Shown: positions 1 to 10,323 of the stretch, piece after piece
Position numbering within the stretch: position 1 is the stretch's first letter
Layout: every line of letters starts with the position of its first letter
NCBI GenBank assembly: GCA_008931825.1
Contig: QXVZ01018291.1
Span: 1 to 20,647, forward strand
Direction of reading: 5' to 3'
Length of the DNA: 20,647 nucleotides
Source of the DNA: Phallusia fumigata
Taxonomy: Eukaryota; Chordata; Ascidiacea; Phlebobranchia; Ascidiidae
The notes under the pieces: generated by a model
Seen by the model: the letters and a program-made list of their open reading frames with translations, nothing else
What the model was told of the DNA's origin: nothing
The model's database searches: none
Position numbers and translations under genes: made by a program

Positions 1-330
1 CGGAAATAGCTGCGCAACGTTAGAACGTTTTGAGGCGCAAAAAAGTGGAGGGCACAATTGGTGGGTCAAGGTTGAGGGGGCTGCAGCTACACCGTCATTA
101 CAAGGCGTATTGTGGCGGGGTCTCACATCGGAGGGTGAGTTTGGCGCAGTATGAGAAAACACTGTGGGGGTAACGTTGGTGGGACCAGCCGAGGGGGCCT
201 TAGAATCTAACCACCCGTGCTAGGGAAAGAGGGTGGGGTTCGACAGGAAAACAAACCACGGAAGGTGTGTGTGGCAGACACAAAAGGTAAAATATAAATC
301 AGCCTCCAGCAGACTATTACACGACTAAAA
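1..330. repeat. GC-rich segment, possible interspersed repeat
   Basis: This stretch is clearly richer in G and C (runs such as ggggct, gtggggtt, gaggggg) than the AT-rich introns that follow. It holds no convincing exon for the sulfatase gene whose intron it would occupy: no frame continues the expected Asn-Gly-Gly motif after the exon ending at 418. The base composition break near 330 suggests an inserted repeat, but no terminal repeats or target duplications were found, and the left edge is cut by the window. The repeat identity is inference. Confidence 0.25.
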
Positions 331-417
331 CGATCCCCTTAAATGGAATGAACCAAAATATACTCAGCCACTTAGGTATAACCCCATCGGTAAAAGCCAA
401 CATATACTGTCACTCAC

Positions 418-3400
418 ATCAGAGTAGAACACAAGCACAGTGTTGCTCCACATTCCTCGGGCGATCAAGGCATCCTCCAGTCGCTTCACCTGGTCATCCA
501 GAGCCGATATCATGGCCAGATAGGTTTTACGGTTGCCGTTACCCAAGCCTGGGTACTTGTCGGTGTAGGTCGAGTTGGCCTAGAAATTTAAGGCTTATTT
601 TAGAAAGGCTTCAGTCACTTGAATATAATTGGTAAGCCTTAACTCAGAGGGACGCAATGTTAAAACAAAGCAAAACCAACTTCAAATGGTGAATGTGGAG
701 CGTTGTACGCCGCGTACAGGAACATCGGCGTGTTGACGTCATGCGCCTGAATCTTTGCAATTGCCGCGTCAGTGAAATCGGTGGTGGCGTATCGTCCAGT
801 GGCTGCGTCATTTAACACTCTGTCGTCGCGATAATCCAGACCACCTGAGAATGAAATACTGTCATGTTTAGACGACTAGATGACCAAACGGGCGCAGACA
901 GGTTGTCCGTTTCCATCTTGTGCGTTTCGCCCAGCAAAAATCGTTAGGGCCGCAGTTCGATATTATTTGGCAAGTGGGCTTGTGTAGCAAGTGAAACGAT
1001 TTTAATTATAAATCTTTTGATTTCTTGTTTTTGATTAGAAATTTTTCCTTGCAGAAGTCAAATCTTCTATTATTATTCAAATTTCAACTTACTTAAACCC
1101 TTTTCTTCAGCTTGATGCGTTTCGTATGTAATTCCACTCAAGTAGAATCCATAGTGAGAATCAAAACCTCTGTTACAAAAAACACAATATTGTGCTGACA
1201 CATTGTTGTTTGGTTGAAATTAAAATCATTGTAATTCTGATGCACGTTGCAACATTGATCTGCTCTTGAAAACAAGTTTTAGGCAAAGCCATTGCTGGGT
1301 AAAAAAGACGCATTAAAATTTAAAATGCCAGCTTTAAAAGCGGTTTGTTTGATAAATGGTTTTGTGTTTAGCAGTAAAAGATCAAATTTACCAAATTATA
1401 CTGCGTTGCGATACTAAAACCTGATTTAAAATGAAGTTGAAATTGAAAGCCCTGTTGCAAAGCAATTTTCAATTTCTGTAACCGCTGGCCGAAAGCAGAC
1501 TGGTATAAAAATGTTGTAATAAGATGTTATTAGAGTTAATAGTGTAATAAAGTGCATGACTTTTACTGCGCTCATCAATTTCAATGTAAATGACCTTTAG
1601 AAATAATACCATTTGTTAGCCAAGTACCGTGCGCAAATACAAATAAAAAGGTTAGATGGAGTGGTATGGTGCAATAAAACATGTTTTCAACTGCTATGGC
1701 CTTGTCCAAACCTGCTCATGGGTGTATAGGAGTCATTGCAGTAACCCAAATGCCACTTTCCGACCATGTACGATTTGTAACCTCCGACATTTTTCAGATA
1801 TTCAGGGAGCAAGGTAAGGTGTAATGGAAGTCCGTTAACCTGCGACGCAGTGATCGTGTCCTCCTTTTACGTAATGCAAAACAAAAGGTTACGGAAATTG
1901 CGGAGTCAAGGAGAGGCTATGTTGCGTTAATGAAAAGTTTTTAAGTTTCGTTGTCACCTTAACACTCTTATCAAAAACATGCTGGCCGAAAGCAACATGC
2001 TGAATCATCAAACGTTGCAGCAATAACTCATGCCATCATTAGGAAAACATTAGGACTACACGTTTTTCGTTACATATATACACAACTCGCACTAATTGAA
2101 TTTGTATGTAATGTTTTAAGCATTTAAAACCAAATCCAACCTGCAACTAAAACACAAAAAAACACTTCTTTAAGCAAGTAACATGGTAAACTAATGGATC
2201 GTAATATCGTATTGCATCTTGCTGACGATTACAAGAATTCAGCAAATTAAAAAATTCCGACATTGTGGCAGATGCAAAACATTGCGGTAATAACACGCCT
2301 CAAGTTGAAAACAACTTTGGAAGGCGGTCAATATTTACCCAGCTCGTCAAGCAGGGTTTTTGTAATTAAACGTTGTGAAATGTCCAAGGCGACAACGGCT
2401 GGTCATCGGTACGTTTTTAGACCGGTGTGTTTTTTCGCCAGAGGCAAAAGATTTTATTTTTCTCGGCGTTTTATGCATTGAATTCATGTAATAATATTCG
2501 ACTTTCTCCTTACTCGGGAAATTATTTTTCGCTCTAAATTTTTTGATAAATTAACCGACGTTTTTTTCCGATTGACGTCATAATTTTCACGTTCGAATTC
2601 GTATATAGCCTCGATTGACCCACGAACAGCTAACCCCACAAAATTACCCTCCGTTTTGCCTATTGTTGGGATTATGCACCCAATAATTTGGGGTAATTTT
2701 ATCAAAAACTTGCTCTAATTTTAGGATTGCGATTTGGCTTGCGTACGACAAAAACTAAAGACAATTTTACCTGTAAACCGATGTGCACGGGATATTTTCC
2801 AGTGAGCAGGGCTGCTCGTGATGGTGTGCACACCTGCTGGGCGTAAGCTTGGTTCAAAATCGCCCCCGACCGTGCTAAGCGTTCAATGTTCGGCATAATG
2901 ACGTATTTGTTGTGCCAACTGACGTCATTCCAACCTGTTTTGAGGAAAACAAAATGGTCCCTTAAGGCATGTAAAGTTTATGCACACTTAAACAGGGTGA
3001 CTTTGGTTTCAATATTTTTTTTTTGACGTTGACGGTTTTAGAGGTTTAGAAAGACGTTTGGAGGTTTAGCATTAAGTTTACTGTTTCGAGACGTGTACTG
3101 TTTAATGTTTAGTGCAACTTACCCATATCGTCGACAAACACCATCACAATATGGGGAGGTGTGGCATTAGCGCCTGTAAAACATTTTTTAGTTGATTGAG
3201 TTGATTGAAGTCGGTCTAAGGTCCACCACACATTCAACAATGCGCGAAAAAGCTTCTGTCTGTAGGTTACTACACAGAGCAGTGCACAAACACTGCGTCG
3301 TTTTTAAGTGGGCACTCGCATGCTTCATTGCGATAACTATAAGGCTGTATTTTTGTATTGAATTGAATAAAACAAAACTGTAAATGATACGCACGCGCAT

Positions 3401-4133
3401 ATTATGGTACTGTGATTTAATTTCCATCAATATTGCCCATCGTGGTCTGACAGGCGCATTTGTTTTCTTATGGAAGCTTTGTTGAAATTTTATTGGAAAA
3501 AATTCATTGCTTGCCAACGATGTGAATAAGCAGTTAGCCACAACTTGTTTAAACATCTAATCCAGTGGTTCTCAAAGTGGGTTCGCGGTCACCTAGGGGT
3601 CCGTGCGGTGATTTTAAGGGGACCGCGAAATGTCTTCAGTCTCTCTTATTCGATGATATATCGCGTGACTACTGATATATTCCGGATGTACGTTTCATGT
3701 GCATCGTTGATTGCTCCCTTTGTAGCAGTACCGCGCAATGCTTCTTATATGAATGGGATTGTGGCACACACAAAGCATTGCTGAATTATAATCGAGTGAA
3801 GATAATTTGAGTTACGATTTTAGTGAACTGCAAGTCATCAAAAACTGCAAGGGCACCGTTGTGCAAATAATTTTAAAAGTTTGAGAATCACTGATCAAAA
3901 CTATGTTGTTGTGTATGTCGGAACGGTATTTATATTTCTCTTAAGATTGTAAGTAAAAATCTGACAAACCACCAACGGTTGTACAAGCTAAACTCAGACA
4001 TAAAATATTTACTATGCCAGCAAACTATAAGAAAACAAAGTTTAACTCAAGCTATAAGTTATAGCAATAAATCAAAAACAAACTTACTCCCAATCAGTAG
4101 AGCCACCACAATCAGCAGAAACACTTTCATCAT
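418..4133 (-). CDS. Arylsulfatase (ARSB/I/J-like), 5' part: seven exons, 3' end outside window
   Basis: Sulfatase that would remove sulfate esters, probably from glycosaminoglycans, in lysosome or secreted. Coding exons on the minus strand are 4133-4088, 3173-3123, 2934-2771, 1839-1712, 1169-1093, 844-681 and 579-418. All borders are GT..AG, phases agree, and together they give 264 codons without a stop. Residues 1-18 form a signal peptide ([15 protein letters not shown] core), followed by a possible N-glycosylation site (N18-A-T). Metal-binding V-D-D-M-G-W is at 29-34. The sulfatase signature C-T-P-S-R is at 68-72; C68 is the residue converted to formylglycine in this family. L-T-G-K-Y follows at 76-80, V-G-K-W-H-L-G at 113-119, then R-G-F-D, a P-H-S-P histidine, and F-Y-S-D at the last exon's end, where family members continue N-G-G. 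The C-terminal half lies left of base 1. No broken frame was seen, so it looks functional. ARSB, ARSI and ARSJ cannot be told apart here. Start is the first of two adjacent ATGs. Confidence 0.88.
3563..3893. mobile_element. hAT-type MITE-like element in sulfatase intron 1
   Basis: The element starts CAGTGGTTCTCAAAGT and ends AGTTTGAGAATCACTG, so its ends are inverted repeats of about 16 bases with two or three mismatches. The C-A-G-T-G-G-T-T-C-T-C-A-A-A start is the widespread end of hAT/Charlie-like elements. The flanking octamers are atctaatc (3555-3562) and atcaaaac (3894-3901), six of eight matching, as expected for an aged 8-base hAT target duplication. At 331 bases it has no transposase; a 79-codon open frame across it is not protein-like. 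It is therefore non-autonomous and old. Confidence 0.7.
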
Positions 4134-5281
4134 TTTGGACAATCAGCGTTAAACCTAAACCTCTAAAAAATCAGGAAGAATAACTTTTACGATCTTCAAA
4201 ACGTTTTTTATACTATTACAGTTTCCTTCGAAAGTCTATCTAAACTGAATGTAAATTGCATGAAATATCTGTTAGTAATGGATGCAGAAGTCCAAACGAT
4301 TGTCAGTTAGCACAAAAATAGCTCTTTTGAAACCCTCAACTTGCTGACAAACCATCAGCAAACTGATACGCTCATCATATCGCGCTTTTAATGTCTTTTG
4401 CCTTTTTTCCCACATAGAATCCCTCCAACATGACGCAACAATGCAGAACATCGTGACGCCGTCAAACACCTGACGTTCTAAAACTCCATGACAAACTGTA
4501 ATACCACGATTTACCATGTTGTAACCTGCATGGTGGCCCATTGCTATCAACTGCTTTGACTTCTGTTACGATGTCGCTGCATTGTATGGTGACCATTGTT
4601 TTGGCGTATTTTTAAATGTGTCAAAGCTCAACGTATTCATATCCGGAGTGAATAGGCAAAGTGCTTGTTTTTAAACAAACATTAAAACTGGTCAGTATAC
4701 AGTAGAAAAACGACAGTGTCATTATTTCACCTTTATTTACGATTTATAAACCCGTACGTTTCCCTACAGACCAGTCGTAGTTCTTAAACTTATCCGCATA
4801 ATGATATCCTGCATGATTTTTTCGATGATTCGCGGTCCACTAAAAATTTTACTCGCATTAACCTCTGCTTGCAGTTCCACTACGTTTAGTTGGTGGTTTA
4901 CCGAAAAGTCACATGGTTAGTAGCAGTACTGTAATTGGAATTTCTAGTTGCTGAAATCGGACACATCATGCAAATGTGCAAACGGTGTAGCTGCAACTCG
5001 TTTAAGGTTTACACCCAGGACGAGGACGAATCCCGATCAGGTTTTTTATGTCTCTTTATGGGTAGAGCGCCTCAGTCCATTCGACTTTATTGCTACTGCT
5101 CTCAGGTGTCAAAAATAAAACGGAATACCATCCTGAAGGTGGCAGCAGAGAAAGGCCAAAAATTGAGTACTGACATCAGGTGCTGATTACTGACTGACTA
5201 CCGAGATTGTGAGAGACAGTTTTGCGGAAAAACATTTCTTGTTGAAGCAGGGTAGTCAGTTGTTGTTTGTGTAAAACGAAA
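4134..5281. other. Divergent intergenic region between sulfatase and CYBA
   Basis: This 1.15 kb region separates two divergently transcribed genes and must hold both promoters and 5' UTRs. I see no clear TATA box at a convincing distance from either ATG. Open frames at 4272-4550 (minus) and 4935-5186 (plus) match no family I recognise; the first has the look of a repeat, since it is more GC-rich than its surroundings, but no boundaries were found. Confidence 0.4.
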
Positions 5282-6751
5282 ATGCCGGCGAGCGATCTAA
5301 ATGTCCGAAGTATTCAATGGGCAATGTGGGCCAATGAGACAGTTCTTCTCGGATCCAACAGTACGTAAATAAAATGTCAATACATGAGGAATTCTAAAAT
5401 ACATTTTTGGATCTTGAAATTGTTTGTGTCAACAACCGAGTGGTTTATTGAAATTGTAATTAAACAGCAAACTTTAAATGAACATAGAAACTTATGCCAT
5501 ATTTTGCAAAATAAAAATTAATATAAAGTACTTGAATTAAGAAATATTGTTTCTGACCTTATCCCATTTGGGTTTCAGTGAGCAAGCTGTTTTTGTATTT
5601 CAGTCCTCTTATTGGGTGGGATCATAGGAATAGTTGGAGGCCTTGTTCCTGCTTCAGCCCCATTTCAGTTTTGGTTGCCAATTGGTATTTATGGAATGTA
5701 AGTATACATTTGTTTGTGTCATATGAATTTATAAACTTAACTGTGCTTAAATTGTCCTGCAAAACCATGTTTAATTGCCATAGAAATGTCATTTTAAAAT
5801 CTGAACAATTTCTTTAGAGTTATTGGACTTCTGATTGGTACTTTGGAATATCCTCGGGGAAAGAAAAATAAAGGAAACACTGTCACTAGAAGGTAAATCC
5901 CATCTGTCAATATTGTGTCAAAAATTTTGTTTTTGTATCTGCGACAAATATTAAAGTATTAAGCATGTTTCATACCTTTGCTACTCTTAAAATAGTTTTT
6001 GCTGAGCTTATATGTCTATCACTCACACAGAACCTGTTTTATATTTTTCAGCTACCAAGATTGTTTTTCGAAGCTGGTCAGTCACCTTCCTTTGGTTTCC
6101 AACTATTATGTCAGGACTTTTGCTTATTTTATGTGAGTAAACAGTTCCTTCACTAAAAGCAAAAATTGAGTTTTTAGTTGTGTGTTTTCCCCAAAATAAA
6201 AAAGTTGATGACTATTTTTGTGTACTGGTACTGAAACACCAATACATGGTACATAAAATGGATTTTTTTTGTTTTAGAATGGCTATACCTGGGGGTCTTG
6301 TTGTTCCAACTCTTCTTGGAACAGTGTGTATTATCATTGGTTGTGGAATTTACATGGGGGTAAGAACATTTGAAAAAATTAAGCATTTGGTGTGTAAGCA
6401 CAAATAGTCCACATACACTTAGTCCTTTGAGCTGACCAGTACATTGCAGTTTGATTTTTGCCCAGTCCATTGCATTACCTGTAAAATTTAGACTGGTACC
6501 CATCACTGATACAGGTAATGGTTCCAGATTATGTAAAGCTTAGTATTTTTGCCAAAGTACTACCTGCTGTATACTGCTTGGTACATAAATAATTTCAGTC
6601 ACAACATTTCTATCTATTTTAGGCTGCATGTCATGGTGAGTCATGGCAAGAAGTCAAACCCTGGTCACCTCCGAAACAACAACAGCAACAGACCAATTTC
6701 TCTCAACCCCCTGTACAGCCCCCACCAAGATTACCCCAGAACAGAATGTAA
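5282..6751 (+). CDS. CYBA: p22phox, cytochrome b-245 alpha chain, complete in six exons
   Basis: Membrane partner that stabilises NOX catalytic subunits and recruits the cytosolic organiser p47phox/NOXO1. Exons are 5282-5360, 5604-5697, 5818-5892, 6052-6132, 6278-6359 and 6623-6751; all borders are GT..AG, phases match, giving 179 residues against 195 in human. The N-terminal S-I-Q-W-A-M-W-A-N-E (10-19) matches human G-Q-I-E-W-A-M-W-A-N-E. Hydrophobic segments lie at about 27-41 and 50-66, followed by the family motif L-E-Y-P-R-G-K (67-73). N-Y-Y-V-R (100-104) carries the arginine equivalent to human R90, a chronic granulomatous disease position. Another hydrophobic stretch (about 106-137) follows, ending G-I-Y. 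The tail has five glutamines (156-160) and Q-P-P-V-Q-P-P-P-R-L-P (165-175), equivalent to the SH3-binding proline-rich region. The protein stops four residues later, lacking the longer vertebrate tail. Human H94 corresponds to Tyr here. The start codon is fixed by homology. Confidence 0.93.
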
Positions 6752-7913
6752 TTTCACAACTAAGGGCCTGGTGCAGTTTCAGGGGGGAAAACTTCTTTAA
6801 CTCAGTATGATTATTAAATTTTTATTTTATTGATGTCGACTGTTCAAAAATGTTTAATAATTTAGGGTCAACATGTGTTAAACCTTTTGTATATGTTATA
6901 TGTTTTTCATTTTTTAAATCACTGTTTCCTCGCTCAATAATTTGCTGTAACACAAACTCCACATGTTTTGACCTAACCCAAGCAAGATCTCTTTTCACAG
7001 GTTCTAGTTATGTCCCAATAACCTCACATAGAGTTTCACCACATTTGCACTTCCTAGACAGCCCATTGTACACATGTTTTGTATTCAATATGTTACTTCC
7101 TAAATTGTGCAATATTGTGTTAAGGTATTTATTTGCAATGTGTAACCTTGTTTGCTACCACATATTTTTGCAATTTTAATGCAGGATTTTTACACATCTA
7201 GCTACAAACGAATGCTTTAGAGGCTGACTATATTTCAGGTTTTTTTGCAGGACTGACATGCAATGTTTATTACAAGTTTGCACCAAGCAGGGCACTAAAA
7301 ATGTGGTAAATTAGTTATACTTATTTTGTGGTAACCTGTATTTGTGCATTGCAAGTCAAGCATACTTAGTTTATTGTTTTGTACTGTGTTAATTATCTTA
7401 TATCCAGGTTAAGTAGTTGAAAATAGGTACATTTTATGCAATTGTACATTCACTTCACCTTGGGCTTGTGTAAGCCTGAAAACAAATGCCCTATACCCTG
7501 GTGTACTCTGTAAAGGGTTAACGTCTGCACACTTTGCATACTTCCGTGTTACTTTTACAGGAAAGGATCATTAATCACCATGTTGAAATTGCCAATGCTA
7601 CCGTACACAGAATAAGGAAACTATAACATAATAACTTTAAAAATAGTAAATAATGGTTTTTATGGGCATGCAGAGACTTTCTGTTATTTCGACCCTTTTT
7701 ACATGCGAACATTAGTTTGTTTTAACTGCAATGTTTAATTTCTTTTGGCAATAAAAACAAGATACATGTTGTCTTATAGGCATGCATTAGTTTAATATGT
7801 GTGGTAAGATTACTTTTGTATGAATATGCTTCATCAGTATCGGTTGAAATAATGTTAAACTGTTTTTGTGATATTGCATTTACTTTTTTTTTCATTTGAA
7901 TACAAGAAATAAA
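6752..7913 (+). other. CYBA 3' flank with candidate polyadenylation signals
   Basis: Downstream of the CYBA stop the sequence is AT-rich with no coding signal. Candidate polyadenylation signals are ATTAAA at 6813-6818, followed by a T-rich stretch, and AATAAA at 7750-7755 and 7908-7913. The nearest would give a UTR of roughly 80 bases, the furthest about 1.2 kb; which is used cannot be told from sequence. A 109-codon open frame at 6850-7179 has no recognisable domain and lacks protein-like composition. Confidence 0.4.
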
Positions 7914-8742
7914 AATAACATTGGGTATGTTTTACCAAGGCTGACACAAACAGAAAACGGCTTGTGCTTAAAATGAATGTCACCAAAGTTGATCGACTGT
8001 ACTTTCAGACTCTTTTCACTTTGGGTGAGATTACATTAGAAAGCACCGATCAGCATCTGGTCAATACACACCATTGCTTGTGGTCTGCTGGACTTCACAA
8101 AAGCCTTTTCATTCGATTTAGAGGTCTTTGTTTGGTACCAGTAACATTTCCCAGTTTTCACGCAATTCAATGCGTTACCTTTGTTTCCATCTTCTTTACT
8201 TCCCAACCCTATGACCACTACGGCACCAACCACAAGTGTTGTGTATTTTCCCCAGACTAAAACCAGTGTGCAGGATGGATGAAACTTGTACAACCGACGT
8301 ACCTCATTTCAAAAGGAACCAGTGTTGGTCGTCTGTAAAATGACCCGTAGAATACATACCATATTGTACCAGAGTACCACAGTTGGTCAAATAATTAAAA
8401 GCCTTTAATATTTTGTTGCAACCACAAACGAAACTGTCAAAGTTTGCTAGATTTAGGGTGAATTACAAGATAATAACAGATTTGAATACAAGTTGGCCAC
8501 GTTTATTCTGACTTTAAAACCGGTAATTTAGTTGGCTTGTCTAAATTCAGTCAAGTTTCGACTAAAAAGTAAGTTCGGACCAACCAAACGTTTTGGGTGA
8601 AAATTGCCGGGCGCACTGTTGCCCCTGAACAAACTGAATTAAAAGTACTTCTACTTCGAGGCATTTTTATCTTCGCAAATAACTGCCAATTCAAACGACA
8701 CAAGAATCACTATTGTGCTTTGATTCATGGCAGGCCAATCGC
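7914..8742. other. Convergent intergenic region between CYBA and the GST array
   Basis: The region lies between the 3' ends of CYBA (plus) and the first GST (minus). TTTATT at 8502-8507 reads AATAAA on the minus strand and could end the first GST transcript, about 240 bases past its stop. From about 8620 to 8742 the sequence resembles the 3' flank of the other GST units (for example the cattgtgctttgattcatg-like stretch). Two overlapping opposite open frames at 7964-8260 and 8036-8293 match nothing I recognise. Confidence 0.4.
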
Positions 8743-9417
8743 TTATTCGGGCCCCTTGTCTCCACCAAACATTGCTCTTGGAAGGAGCAGAGGAAATTTT
8801 TGAAATCTTTCTGACTTCTTGTAACTTGCAATTCGTTCCAAAGCCTCAAATGCCTCCAGATATTTCTTGGTGACAGGGAATTTATCCAAACAACCAGGAA
8901 AGCATAGAAGCAAGCAGCTGAGATATTCACTGAACATGAAATCTACGTACAGGAGACGATTACCAGCAAGCCAATTGGATTCTTTAAGCCAACTTTCAAA
9001 GTTGGCCATCTTCCCTGGAAAGTCTTCCATAAACTTTATTTTTGACTGCTCAAAGGTAACGCGGTCGTAGAAGGTCTTTGTGTAAGTATTTCTAAAATCA
9101 TAGATAACTCCTTGCATTAGGTCGCATTTCATATGTTCTTCATCAGTTTCCGGGTACAGTTGTTTGTGCTTGCGAGCCAGATATCGCATAATTGCGTAAC
9201 TCTCAGTCAACTTAACATCACCGTCAACCAGGTAAGGCACGTTTGGAAACTTAATTCCAAGTTTTGACTTCACGCTGTACCAGTCGCTGTTATCGTATTC
9301 AGGTGCACCTCCGCTGTGATACAACTTCATCTTGTAATCTATTCCCATATATTCTAGCATTAGTTTTATAGGTTCGCCTTTTCCACGAAGTTTCCAATAT
9401 CCAAGGGTGACCGCCAT
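8743..9417 (-). CDS. Glutathione S-transferase, mu-like, intronless, array copy 1
   Basis: Cytosolic enzyme of 224 residues that would conjugate glutathione to electrophiles. The thioredoxin-like N-terminal domain (about 1-86) begins M-A-V-T-L-G-Y-W with catalytic Tyr7, and has a mu-loop-like insert (G-G-A-P-E-Y-D at 36-42), the cis-proline motif F-P-N-V-P-Y-L (57-63) and T-E-S-Y-A-I-M-R-Y at 71-79. The helical C-terminal domain has the second active-site tyrosine equivalent near Y117, W-L-A-G-N-R (149-154), V-D-F (158-160), and C-L-D-K-F-P. The family usually has Gln-Ser where Glu72-Ser73 stands here. Length and motifs match mu-class GSTs; sigma class is the alternative but lacks the mu loop. 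There is one uninterrupted exon, unlike vertebrate mu genes. ATG is in good context and fixed by homology. It is the leftmost of a tandem array; its C-terminal half differs from copies 2 and 3. Confidence 0.92.
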   Translation of the reverse strand: MAVTLGYWKLRGKGEPIKLMLEYMGIDYKMKLYHSGGAPEYDNSDWYSVKSKLGIKFPNVPYLVDGDVKLTESYAIMRYLARKHKQLYPETDEEHMKCDLMQGVIYDFRNTYTKTFYDRVTFEQSKIKFMEDFPGKMANFESWLKESNWLAGNRLLYVDFMFSEYLSCLLLCFPGCLDKFPVTKKYLEAFEALERIASYKKSERFQKFPLLLPRAMFGGDKGPE

Positions 9418-9842
9418 TGTCGCTCTTGAAAAGTTGCTGCCTGTTAAACTTTATTCAGCTGAACTGTTCCGCGTGTTAGCAGCAACTGAGCCATGCCAAG
9501 CCCAAGAGGTTTGTTTGTTGTGCAACTCAGCAAACAAGGCTTCGACGGGCCGTAGCTAACGACGCATTACCATTCCTGCGGTAAAATTGTTTGCGCTGCG
9601 AGTTTGCTTGCTGCATTTTCGAGTTGTTCGTCGAAATCTTGGAACAATAAAAAAATCATATCTTAAAGATTAATAACTAAATCAAATGAGTGGAAAGTGT
9701 GCTGTGGAATAATAAAGTGAATGCATTAATTGTGCGTGTTGGTAACTACATGGTAGTTACTAGAGAAAATGATTATCATCTGTGTGTTTCGACAGACAAC
9801 AGACCTACAACTAAAAAAATAACAAGTCGTGTTCCACTTTTT
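9418..9842 (-). promoter_or_regulatory. 5' flank of GST copy 1
   Basis: This flank is repeated almost unchanged upstream of copy 2 (11546-11968), with shared blocks such as cagcaactgagccat and cgaaatcttggaacaat. It must hold the promoter and 5' UTR. I cannot identify a TATA box or a clear antioxidant response element. A more diverged version lies upstream of copy 3 (about 13190-13420) and a relic at 13830-14000. Confidence 0.4.
9444..9494 (-). other. Possible upstream ORF before GST copy 1
   Basis: A 16-codon frame (M-A-Q-L-L-L-T-R-G-T-V-Q-L-N-K-V, stop) ends 26 bases before the GST start. The same peptide precedes GST copy 2 at 11572-11622 but is lost before copy 3. It matters only if the region is in the mature 5' UTR, which the sequence does not show; because copy 2's flank is a recent duplicate, conservation is weak evidence. 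Confidence 0.25.
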
Positions 9843-10323
9843 ATGTCCCACAGCAGAAACGGCAATTCATTGCCCTCATAGTGTTTCGCTACATTTTTTG
9901 TAACCTGTGATGTTTTACGTGCATTTTATTTCTTTATTTTTCAATGGAGAGTTCTTTTAATTTTAACTAGTGCGCTTAAGTAGTGTACAACTTATCTTCT
10001 CATCCCAATCACCTTTCCCTTACACGGTTGTTTGGTTTAAAGGCCCACTTGACTCCTTCCATCAACGTTGCCTCCTCGCCACTCATTTGTGCAATTCACT
10101 GTCCCTACCACATCTTTCACCAGGCGTTATACTCAACCGGACATGTTGCCGTCAAACAAACTGATCAAAAATTACGTCGAAGCAATTAAAAAGTTTACAA
10201 AATTCACGGTCAGTAAACGACACAAGATACAACATTGTGCTTTGATTCATGACAGGCCAAATGTTTACTCAGGGCCTTTGTCTCCACCAAACATTGCCTT
10301 TGGACTTAACAACGGAAATTCTT
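9843..10323 (-). repeat. Extra copy of the GST intergenic spacer, shortened
   Basis: From atgtcccacagcagaaacgg this stretch repeats the spacer found at 10325-10870 and 11969-12514. Relative to those it lacks about 120 bases near 10080-10110 (stop codon offset 422 instead of 546 from the common start) and carries a short unique replacement. It then enters the 3' end of a GST coding region and stops abruptly at the N at 10324. It adds 482 bases to the spacing between copies 1 and 2, compared with that between copies 2 and 3. Confidence 0.8.
10265..10323 (-). pseudogene. Truncated GST gene: last 18 codons and stop only
   Basis: On the minus strand these 59 bases read E-F-P-L-L-S-P-K-A-M-F-G-G-D-K-G-P-E and stop, the C-terminal tail of the neighbouring GSTs with one change (L-S where copies 2 and 3 have F-T). 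The rest of the gene, about 205 codons plus its 5' flank, is absent. The break coincides with the single N, so this may be a real deletion or an assembly join that has removed a gene. Confidence 0.8.

Noticed and set aside
348-635. 95-codon plus-strand frame
   Set aside because: It is antisense to the sulfatase exon at 418-579, whose minus-strand reading has clear family motifs and splice sites.
860-960. Possible extra sulfatase exon reading F-L-L-G-E-T-H-K on the minus strand
   Set aside because: The exons at 1169-1093 and 844-681 already join in phase and cover the expected R-G-F-D to G-L-D-Y-R-D stretch; the frame here has a stop just upstream and no proper acceptor.
3188-3784. Open frames in sulfatase intron 1
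   Set aside because: They lie in intron sequence and across the hAT-type element, and match no transposase or other family.
4272-4550. 92-codon minus-strand frame between sulfatase and CYBA
   Set aside because: No recognisable domain, no splice or promoter support; composition fits a repeat better than a gene, but no ends were found, so it is not listed as an element.
5055-5095. tRNA-like string gggtagagcgcctcagtc with a possible A box
   Set aside because: No acceptor stem, no convincing T-arm (GTTCGAATCC-like) at the right distance and no foldable cloverleaf. At most a remnant of a tRNA-derived repeat.
8867-9070. Plus-strand frames inside GST copies (also at 10995-11198 and 12639-12875)
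   Set aside because: They are opposite-strand readings of the GST coding regions, repeated only because the genes are repeated.
5282-9417. CYBA and GST genes as one redox gene cluster
   Set aside because: They are convergent, with separate 3' ends and about 2 kb between them. Adjacency alone does not support joint function or control.
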